Source: an uncultured Bacteroidales bacterium (GTDB lineage: Bacteria > Bacteroidota > Bacteroidia > Bacteroidales > UBA932). From it: a DNA stretch of 64,000 bases. A model generated the notes under the pieces. That model saw nothing but the letters and a program-made list of their open reading frames with translations. It searched no databases and was not told the origin of the DNA. The stretch lies in contig CALUPT010000003.1 in the NCBI GenBank assembly GCA_944322715.1, positions 62,001-126,000 of the forward strand. The letters run 5' to 3'. Shown here in pieces: positions 57,462 to 64,000 of this stretch. Both the position numbers and the translations under genes were made by a program. The first letter of the stretch is position 1. Every line of letters begins with the position of its first letter.

Positions 57462-60029
57462 TTACATCTTCATGCAGCGGACAGGAAGAGCCCAGACCGT
57501 ACGGGCGGTGCCTGACTTCACGGAATCGGAATAGAGGTTGACTTCCGTGACTCCGGCCACGAACCTGGTCCCGTTCTGCACCTGCGATTTGGCGGTCCAG
57601 TAGCGGGCTATCAGGCCGAGGTCCGCCAGCACTCCTGCATTCCTGTATCCCGCTGCCGGATAGTATATCCCGACCCCGGGCACGGCAGGATTGACATAGT
57701 TGAATCCGTAGACATCCGCAGCGGTCTCCTTCTGCATGTTGGCTATGTTCCATGCGCTGTACCACGAATGGTCCACATCCACAGGGATGCACCAGCCCGC
57801 TGGACACGGGTCATATATGGTCTTGCCGTTCCTCGATGTAATGGAGGAAGAACCGTCATTGCCCGAATGCCAGAGTTTCAGTGCATCATCCACGGATGAG
57901 GTATAGAGCCAGGTATATTCGAGACCGAGCGCCCCATCTTGGCCGTTGGCATGTATCATCGTCGTCGGATGGCTTATCGACCAGGCCACATCTCCTTCGG
58001 ATGCCGTATTCCTGTTTCCAGTAGAGGAAAACTCCGCCCCGTTTATCACATACCGCTGCGTCTTGTCCCCGAAAGCGCCGCTCTCGGTACCGTTTCCCGT
58101 TCCTCCAAGTACGGAAGCCCCGGGGAAAGGATCTTTCCTGCCCCACTGGTAATAAAGTCCGTACGCGCCGACATCCCCTTCATTATATGATGTCGCCCCG
58201 AGATTGCAGTTCATCAGCTGCCAGTCAGGACCCCGCGTATAGTGGTGTCCTGCTCTCGGGTCTTCCTGCAACATCCAGATATGCCATGACCATACGATAT
58301 TGCCGGACGCATCTTTGGCGGCAATCACGCTGTTGCCGGAACTTCCCGGCCGCACATTGAAATAGATGTTTTTCGTAGTCTGCGAATAGGATACCTCCTT
58401 TACAAGCGGTTCTTCCCCCGTAGACCACAGCCAGTCCGCAGAAGCGGCATCGATGGGATATGTCTTGTCATTCGATGGATAGTCTGCGGCATATTTGTAA
58501 TAGCCTCCATGAGTTATGACATAGCAGTTTGCCCGTCCTCCTTCATTGGCTACAAGGTCATGGAAGACCGGCTCGGCCGTACCCGCCGATATGAGGGCAT
58601 CGATGTTTTCCACTTTTACATCGTATTGCCCTCCGGACAGATATTCTTCCTGCGGGAAGATGTCCACGCTGAACGCCTGGCCACTCTCGAGAAGGAAATC
58701 CAGAGAGAAACCGGAAGCTGTGAAATCGGCAGGGAGAATGTCCAACCGCACGGTCCTGGCGGCATCCATGGAAGCGCCGGAAGAGAAATCCCCGGACAAT
58801 GAAGTCTGTCCGTCTTCTGTAAAAGCCATGTCGGCAGTCATGGTCACGGACTTGAGCACTCCGTCGCCATAGATGCTGCCGCTGCCGTCTACCGTTATGT
58901 CAAGGGAGACTGGCTGCACAGGAGCCTCCTGGATGACAGTGACTTGCCCGGCAAGGCCCCCGTCATCCGGTCTTGAGAAGACAATCACTGCAGACCTGGA
59001 ATCCCGGGTGTCGTTCGCCTGTACGGTTACAGTGAACGCATATTCGGCAAGCGCCTTTGTCCGCAGCACTTCCACCCACTTTTCCCCGCATGATGCCTGA
59101 GGTTCAAAGGCGGCAAATACCGGAACAGGGAAGCTGTCCTCTTCCGGACCGACAGTGTAGACACCCTTTTCGACCCTGAAATCGCCTCCGGAAATACGGA
59201 TGGCAGTCATCGCCACCCTGTCGGACGTATAGGCGAATACAAGTACGGTACCCTCCGTCCAGACTTCGGGTGCGGTAATGGCAATCTGCCCCGTCGAAGC
59301 ATCCGATGGCAAGACGGAAGCCTTCCACCCCTCAAGAGGGACACAGACCACCTGGGCGCCATCACCGCCCGATACGGTATATGTTACGGTATATGAACCA
59401 TCCGATCCGACAGGCTCCGAAACGGATATTGCAAGAGGGATGAATTTCATAAGGACGATTTCCTCCCCTTCCGAGAGGACGAATGTCACCGCATCTTCCG
59501 TTTCCTTTACTTCAGTCACTGCAGGCGGTACGGCAGAGCCTGTTTCCGCAAGGTCCGTCCATGATTTGCCGGAATCGTATGATACCTTAAGCATTCCGTT
59601 CTCCACCTTGAATTCCGGAGAAATGCCGTCCTTCCCTTCCGCGACGAGTTCCTTTCCCCCGGCCATGATGAATTCGCCGTCAAGTGTCCAGCAATATTTT
59701 CCTTCACTGTTCTGCATGACTCCTATTACCGGAGCGGTGCCGTCATCCCCATCCTTGCCGTTTCTGACCGTAACGGAAGTCATGTCGGAAAAAGCGATTG
59801 TCCACCCGTCGGAGGTTTCCGCAACAGAAGTGACGTATATGTTCTTCTGAAGGGCATCCACAATGATCGACAATGATGCGACATCTTCATTCAGCGAACC
59901 GCATATCTGTTCCAGGGCGGCTACCCTTTCATTCAGGGCTTCCAGATCCTCCTTAAGAGCATAATCCCTGCAGCCCGCGGCCAGCAATGCCACGGCCGCA
60001 GCCATAACCATAATCCTGAATTCCCTCAT
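57462..60029 (-). CDS. DUF4988/FISUMP-domain lipoprotein
   Basis: 855 residues. Lipoprotein signal (ALLAAGC, about residue 20). An N-terminal coiled coil (EDLEALNERVAALEQICGSL) leads to a DUF4988-like domain with collagen-like turns (VRNGKDGDDGTAPVIG, EGKDGISPEF). Beta-rich BACON-like modules follow in the middle (VTVQANDTRDSRSAVIVFSR). The C-terminal 220 residues resemble the Fibrobacter-type major paralogous (FISUMP) domain: YGLYYQWGRKDPFPG, YDPCPAGWCIPV. No enzyme motif seen. It is the last gene of the sigma/FecR operon, 12 bases after FecR. Likely a surface adhesin or glycan-binding protein. Confidence 0.78.
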   Translation of the reverse strand: MREFRIMVMAAAVALLAAGCRDYALKEDLEALNERVAALEQICGSLNEDVASLSIIVDALQKNIYVTSVAETSDGWTIAFSDMTSVTVRNGKDGDDGTAPVIGVMQNSEGKYCWTLDGEFIMAGGKELVAEGKDGISPEFKVENGMLKVSYDSGKSWTDLAETGSAVPPAVTEVKETEDAVTFVLSEGEEIVLMKFIPLAISVSEPVGSDGSYTVTYTVSGGDGAQVVCVPLEGWKASVLPSDASTGQIAITAPEVWTEGTVLVFAYTSDRVAMTAIRISGGDFRVEKGVYTVGPEEDSFPVPVFAAFEPQASCGEKWVEVLRTKALAEYAFTVTVQANDTRDSRSAVIVFSRPDDGGLAGQVTVIQEAPVQPVSLDITVDGSGSIYGDGVLKSVTMTADMAFTEDGQTSLSGDFSSGASMDAARTVRLDILPADFTASGFSLDFLLESGQAFSVDIFPQEEYLSGGQYDVKVENIDALISAGTAEPVFHDLVANEGGRANCYVITHGGYYKYAADYPSNDKTYPIDAASADWLWSTGEEPLVKEVSYSQTTKNIYFNVRPGSSGNSVIAAKDASGNIVWSWHIWMLQEDPRAGHHYTRGPDWQLMNCNLGATSYNEGDVGAYGLYYQWGRKDPFPGASVLGGTGNGTESGAFGDKTQRYVINGAEFSSTGNRNTASEGDVAWSISHPTTMIHANGQDGALGLEYTWLYTSSVDDALKLWHSGNDGSSSITSRNGKTIYDPCPAGWCIPVDVDHSWYSAWNIANMQKETAADVYGFNYVNPAVPGVGIYYPAAGYRNAGVLADLGLIARYWTAKSQVQNGTRFVAGVTEVNLYSDSVKSGTARTVWALPVRCMKM

Positions 60030-60041
60030 AATTATACAGTT

Positions 60042-61094
60042 TTAGTGTTTTTCCCTGTTCATGACATAAATTTTCCTGATTCCATGATCGCTGCCCGCCC
60101 CGGTTCCGGAAACCTGTTCGAACCGCACATTGTCGGACATGGACAGAAGTTTCAGTATCGATTCAAGCGACTCGTTGTTGAACGTCGCATAGAACTGCTT
60201 GTGCGCCAGGCTTTCATCCATCAGGATAAACTCGACATTGTACAGTCTTCCGAGCCTTGCAAGTATGGAATCCAAAGGATCGTTCCTGAAGGCAAGCACC
60301 CCGTCTTTCCAGCTTATATATCTGTAGCTGTATCCGGCGGTCTCATCTACCGTGCCTGTATTTCTGGAATATACAAGCCTGTCTTCCGCCATCATGGTGC
60401 GGACGAACCTGTCATCCGGGGCATACAGGCCGACCTCTCCTTCGACCATCGTGACAGCAATCATGTCTTCTCCGGAATATGCCTCCACATTGAACGAAGT
60501 CCCTGTCGCGACAATGTCCAGGCCGCCCGTCCTGACAATGAACGGCCGGTCGGGGCAGGACTCCACTTCGAAATACGCTTCTCCGGAAAGTTCGACCGCC
60601 CTCGAGGTACCGTCAAACACGGAAGGGAACCTGAGGGAGGAACCTGCATTCAACACCACTTCCGAACCATCCGGGAGTGTCACTGCAGAGCAGATGCCGA
60701 ACGGGGCCCTGACTTCCTGCATTGCCACGCTGTCCTGGTCCGATGGTCTGTCTGTCAAGGCCCACACAAGGACGCCGGCAAGAGGGATCAGCAGCAGGCA
60801 TGCGACAATACGGTAAGCCCTGACAAAGACATTCGTCCCGATACTGTTCTTCAGCAACAGCCTCCTTATGCGCCACGGCATCCTGCCGTCATCCACCTCA
60901 TCCGGAGCAAACGGAGGGTTCTTCCACATATAGAGGCTTTTCAGGAAAGAATATTCCCTGCCGTTTTCTTCATCGCTGCCGAGCCATTCTTCCAGCAGGA
61001 TTTCTTCATCGGCACTGAGCCCCCCGGAAAATGATTTCCGGATGACAGCCATAATCTCATCCCGGCCGAATCTATCTTTTTGTCCTGTCGTCAT
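60042..61094 (-). CDS. FecR-family anti-sigma factor
   Basis: 350 residues; inner-membrane regulator that holds an ECF sigma factor inactive until signalled. A cytoplasmic N-terminal part (about 1-85) is followed by one transmembrane helix (AYRIVACLLLIPLAGVLVWA). The periplasmic FecR domain (RAPFGICSAVTLPDGSEVVL, VELSGEAYFEVESCPDRPFI, ATGTSFNVEAYSG) and the C-terminal DUF4974-like domain (LDSILARLGRLYNVEFILMD) follow. Its start overlaps the sigma gene by 23 bases, so the pair is co-translated. RseP-type proteolysis could release the sigma factor, by analogy. Confidence 0.93.
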   Translation of the reverse strand: MTTGQKDRFGRDEIMAVIRKSFSGGLSADEEILLEEWLGSDEENGREYSFLKSLYMWKNPPFAPDEVDDGRMPWRIRRLLLKNSIGTNVFVRAYRIVACLLLIPLAGVLVWALTDRPSDQDSVAMQEVRAPFGICSAVTLPDGSEVVLNAGSSLRFPSVFDGTSRAVELSGEAYFEVESCPDRPFIVRTGGLDIVATGTSFNVEAYSGEDMIAVTMVEGEVGLYAPDDRFVRTMMAEDRLVYSRNTGTVDETAGYSYRYISWKDGVLAFRNDPLDSILARLGRLYNVEFILMDESLAHKQFYATFNNESLESILKLLSMSDNVRFEQVSGTGAGSDHGIRKIYVMNREKH

Positions 61095-61635
61095 ATTCCT
61101 TAAGTCTTGTCCTTATTATTTTCAGAGCTTTTCTCAGGCGTTCCTCAACGGTCCTGTATGAAAGTCCGAGACTTTCCGCAATCTCCTTGCATGTCCTCCC
61201 CTTGAAACGGTTCTCGACAAAAACCTCCCTGTACTGAGGCGGGATGGATGACAGCACTTCCATCATATTGGATTCCAGATCCGAGTAGAGGATATACCCC
61301 TCGATGTCCGCATACATGCTGCATGTCCTGCTGATGTAGTCTGCATAACTTCCCGCTATTCCTCCCCTTTTCATTTCATTCAGACAGGCATTTCTTGCGG
61401 ATTTCATCAGAAACATCCTGAAATTCCGCACCGCAAGCACCCTGCGCCCGTTCCACAGTCTGATGAAAATGTTCTGCACGATATCCTCGCAGACCTGTCT
61501 GTCGCGGACATAACTGCCGCAAAACAATACCATATCCCTGTAATACCTCCGGTACAATGCGGAAAACGCCCTGTGATCGTTCCGCTCCACGGCACGCCAC
61601 AGGACCATGTCATCATATTCAGGGAAAATATCCAT
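61072..61635 (-). CDS. ECF-type RNA polymerase sigma-70 factor
   Basis: 187 residues. Region 2 is readable around residues 25-95 (FSALYRRYYRDMVLFC, CEDIVQNIFIRLWNG) and region 4 around 125-180 (SIPPQYREVFVENRFKG, KEIAESLGLSYRTVEERL). This is the Bacteroides-type ECF family that pairs with FecR. Its start codon overlaps the upstream GH105 stop by one base and its end overlaps fecR by 23 bases. It therefore sits inside an operon of secreted proteins instead of heading its own unit. The target promoters are not evident in the window. Confidence 0.94.
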   Translation of the reverse strand: MDIFPEYDDMVLWRAVERNDHRAFSALYRRYYRDMVLFCGSYVRDRQVCEDIVQNIFIRLWNGRRVLAVRNFRMFLMKSARNACLNEMKRGGIAGSYADYISRTCSMYADIEGYILYSDLESNMMEVLSSIPPQYREVFVENRFKGRTCKEIAESLGLSYRTVEERLRKALKIIRTRLKEYDDRTKR

Positions 61636-62786
61636 CAGTCCGTACCGGTCATCCTGTCAAAAAGTATCATGGCCCCCAGGGCAAAGCTCTCGTCCGAAGA
61701 TATGCCTCTGCCGTAGTAATATTCCCTGTCGCCGATACAGGTGCCTGCACAGATATTGGACATGGCACAGTCTCCGGTCCCGGTCATATCCACGCTGAAA
61801 CGCTCAAGGCCTGAAAATGCCCTTCCGACACACTTCCGGTACCTGCTTCCGGCAAGCCACCCCTTCTTCACAGCCTTCGACAGGGCATATCCGAACATGG
61901 CAGTGCAGGAACTTTCGATGAAATTGCCCCTGCCCGCATCGCCTGCATGAAGAGGAAGCTGGTACCAGTGGCCCGTCTTTCTGTCCTGCAGCCGGACAAG
62001 GGTCGACATCATCTTTTTCATCATTTCCATAATGGCAGGGTAGTCTTCGTGCGTCTCTGGCATCACTCCAAGCAGATCCACGAGCGACATGGCTATCCAG
62101 CCGTTGCCTCTCCCCCAGAATTCACCGTTTCTCTGCAGAGGATTGTCGTTCCACCCGTCCTGACAGCAGGCATCCCTGTGGATGTCCCGTGTCTGGGCCC
62201 AGCCGTGATACCATAGGCCGGTCTCGGGATCCATCAGCTTTTCCGCATGCGACAGCACTTCATCCGCACATATGTCGATATACATAATGTCTCCGGTCGC
62301 CCTGTACATTTCAGTAAGGAATACCGTCAGCATATAGACGGTATCATCCCACAGCTCCACCACATCCGGTCTGTGTGAACAGGCACCGTTTTCTGCGCGG
62401 GGAATCTTGAGATACTGTTCGAACACCCTGCCGGCAACCGACCTGAAATACCCGTCCTGATCTGCGCCGGCCCGTATCAGAAAAGCCAGGCCTGCACCCG
62501 ATGCCACCCCGTTAGGATGATGCCCGTGGGCTTTCGGTGCTGTTGCCAGCATCGCTTCACGCACATAATCCAGCACTTCGCCACGAAGTTCCGGGTCAGT
62601 ATCGTAAACCTCTATCAACCCACGGATGACGACAGCATCCCTCCAGTTCCATACATAACTGCCGGCAGGCACGATATCATACATCACCCTGCGCAGGAAA
62701 GCATCGTTTCCTGCAGCCAGGTCCTGCACTGATGACACAAACAGCAGAGAACCCGTAAACAGAATCTGGAAAATCTTTTTCATCAT
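61635..62786 (-). CDS. GH105 (GH88-like) unsaturated glucuronyl/rhamnogalacturonyl hydrolase
   Basis: 383 residues with a signal peptide. The (alpha/alpha)6 barrel signature WDDTVYM has an Asp at about residue 145, the position of the catalytic Asp in YteR-type enzymes. GRGNGWIAMSLVDLL and RKTGHWYQLPLHAG are further family landmarks. These enzymes remove the unsaturated uronic acid left by polysaccharide lyases, often on rhamnogalacturonan. No polysaccharide lyase is in this window, so the substrate is open; ulvan or other uronic-acid glycans remain possible. It overlaps the upstream SUMF1-type gene by 4 bases and the sigma gene by one base. Confidence 0.88.
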   Translation of the reverse strand: MMKKIFQILFTGSLLFVSSVQDLAAGNDAFLRRVMYDIVPAGSYVWNWRDAVVIRGLIEVYDTDPELRGEVLDYVREAMLATAPKAHGHHPNGVASGAGLAFLIRAGADQDGYFRSVAGRVFEQYLKIPRAENGACSHRPDVVELWDDTVYMLTVFLTEMYRATGDIMYIDICADEVLSHAEKLMDPETGLWYHGWAQTRDIHRDACCQDGWNDNPLQRNGEFWGRGNGWIAMSLVDLLGVMPETHEDYPAIMEMMKKMMSTLVRLQDRKTGHWYQLPLHAGDAGRGNFIESSCTAMFGYALSKAVKKGWLAGSRYRKCVGRAFSGLERFSVDMTGTGDCAMSNICAGTCIGDREYYYGRGISSDESFALGAMILFDRMTGTD

Positions 62787-64000
62787 TCTTCAAAAGGGTC
62801 GCAGAAAAATCTGAATCCTATGAATTCATCTTTCCCCGCATTTGTTTCATCTATCTTCATTGCATCCCTCTTCGCCACTCCGAAAGTATCGGTGACTCCC
62901 CTCTGGCAGCGTCCTCCCCTGCATGTCTTGGAGATATTGTTGGCATTCATATATGCAGATGGCTCCTTATATGTAGAGGAATAGTTATGCCACCACGTTC
63001 TCGTCCACTCCTGAGCATTCCCTGACATGTCATATATCCCGAGCTGATTGGGCTTCTTTGTCCCCACTTCCGCAGGAGGCTCAGTACCTGTATTGTACAC
63101 GGCGACTTCATCGAGATTGTTGCTTCCGCTGAAACGGTACATAGGTTCAGTGTCGGAATAGACGGCACCTCTGGCGGCGCACTCCCACTGAGCTTCCGTC
63201 GGAAGATAGCCCCCGAAGAATTCACAGAACTCGTTGGCCCCATACCAGGTAACTCCGCCTATGGCCCTGTCCTCGAATCCTGGTTCCGCGCTCCAGCGGC
63301 CGGACGAAGAATCGTATTTCAGGTGTACAAGATCATAGTAAAGAAGCTCTTTTCCCGCGTATGGGCCGTCCTTGACTGTCCTGCTTCCGTACAGGTTGAG
63401 GAAATCGGCATAGTCTCCGCATGTGACTTCATACTTTGCCGCCATGTAATCCTCCAGGGCAGCCTTTGACGGTCCTGCAGTCATGTCCCTGTCCACGAAC
63501 TGGTTGACTTCGGGAGCACCATCATTAGCAGAGGCGAATGTCGGTTCGTTGGCCGGATAGCCCGGATCTCCAAGCCAACCTATCCAGACCGGCTGAGGAG
63601 GAGACACAAGCACCATATTGTCTGATGTGGCATAGCTCCTGACCCGCACCTTCAGGACAGGCCCGTATCCTATGCCGGCCTCATTTACTCCCCAAGGCCT
63701 GATATAGTACACCTCATTAGGCATCACTCCCTCTATGACATACGACATGTCTCCGTCAAGTTCCACGGAAGAATCGCCGACATCCGGCATGTTCTCGGTC
63801 CCTGACCAGCAAAAACCTTTGGATGTAACAGTACCGTTTGCATCGATGACCGTACATGAAACAGTGATTGAAGTGTAGTCATTGTCCACCAGTTCGATTT
63901 CCGAAAATTCCACAGGAGGGGTGTCTCTGGTAGTGAATTCGGTCTGGCCGGAATAGACCGTTCCGTCCTGACTCACTGCGAATGCCCTTACGTAGTATCT
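62783..64000 (-). CDS. FGE/SUMF1-domain protein with fibronectin-like N-terminal repeats (5' end outside window)
   Basis: At least 405 residues; the frame is open to the right edge (RYYVRAFAVSQDGTVYSGQT), so the start lies beyond it. The visible N-terminal 130 residues are fibronectin-III-like modules (YYIRPWGVNEAGIGYGPVLK). The C-terminal 250 residues are a formylglycine-generating-enzyme-type domain: AAKYEVTCGDYADFLN, GVTWYGANEFCEFFGGYLPT, EAQWECAARG, YDMSGNAQEWTRTWW and FIGFRFFCDP. A CRGGRC segment lies near the end. No sulfatase gene is nearby, and many such lipoproteins are non-catalytic binding or structural proteins. First visible gene of the minus-strand operon. Confidence 0.85.
   Translation of the reverse strand, partial: RYYVRAFAVSQDGTVYSGQTEFTTRDTPPVEFSEIELVDNDYTSITVSCTVIDANGTVTSKGFCWSGTENMPDVGDSSVELDGDMSYVIEGVMPNEVYYIRPWGVNEAGIGYGPVLKVRVRSYATSDNMVLVSPPQPVWIGWLGDPGYPANEPTFASANDGAPEVNQFVDRDMTAGPSKAALEDYMAAKYEVTCGDYADFLNLYGSRTVKDGPYAGKELLYYDLVHLKYDSSSGRWSAEPGFEDRAIGGVTWYGANEFCEFFGGYLPTEAQWECAARGAVYSDTEPMYRFSGSNNLDEVAVYNTGTEPPAEVGTKKPNQLGIYDMSGNAQEWTRTWWHNYSSTYKEPSAYMNANNISKTCRGGRCQRGVTDTFGVAKRDAMKIDETNAGKDEFIGFRFFCDPFEE

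Overview
The window looks like chromosomal DNA of a Bacteroidales bacterium. Three things support this. There are two SusC/SusD loci, one with a hybrid two-component regulator. Several genes have the Bacteroidota promoter signature (TTTG-like -33 box, about 19 bases, then TAnnTTTG). Lineage-typical families are present (DUF4837, DUF6377, FeoA-FeoB fusion, DUF4988, fimbrillin-like and FISUMP domains). The genus cannot be fixed from the sequence alone.

Layout. 1-7.6 kb: 3' part of rpoB, then rpoC and its terminator. 7.7-11.3 kb, minus strand: ruvX, def, a phosphohexomutase and a LysM/M23 peptidase, read from one clear promoter. 11.3-15.7 kb, plus strand: an M23 peptidase, dxr, rseP and a DUF4837 lipoprotein, tightly packed. 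15.7-18.0 kb: an IS1634-type insertion sequence between two imperfect 70-bp direct repeats. 18.0-18.6 kb: tRNA-Glu, rpsT and tRNA-Pro. 18.6-21.7 kb: an HMA-AraC regulator and a P1B copper ATPase.

21.7-36.8 kb is a beta-1,4-galactan utilisation locus: HTCS sensor/regulator facing susC (frameshifted at a G8 tract), susD, a SusE/F-like surface protein, a GH53 endo-galactanase and a GH2 beta-galactosidase. The HTCS/susC gap carries two direct 11-mers spaced 21 bp, a likely HTCS operator. The working model is surface binding and endo-cleavage of pectic galactan, SusCD import, and periplasmic trimming by GH2. 37.1-39.2 kb: queH (minus strand) and an NhaC-type antiporter (plus strand).

39.2-53.1 kb is a second SusCD locus with an unusual cargo. 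A DUF6377 regulator precedes an apparent operon of a glycerophosphodiester phosphodiesterase lipoprotein, SusC, SusD, two beta-helix lipoproteins (one with a fimbrillin-like N-terminus) and a GH20 beta-hexosaminidase. Its substrate is not known; a HexNAc-containing glycan with a glycerophosphate link is one possibility. 53.0-55.5 kb: FeoA-FeoB. 55.7-57.5 kb: a DUF3737 beta-helix protein and a calcineurin-like phosphoesterase. 57.5-64.0 kb is a minus-strand operon running off the right edge: an FGE/SUMF1-type protein, a GH105 hydrolase, an ECF sigma factor, its FecR anti-sigma factor and a large DUF4988/FISUMP lipoprotein.

The points most worth following up are the IS and its long flanking repeats, which appear to have restored both a gene end and a tRNA promoter; the G8 frameshift in susC; the predicted HTCS operator; and the phosphodiesterase/beta-helix/GH20 locus.
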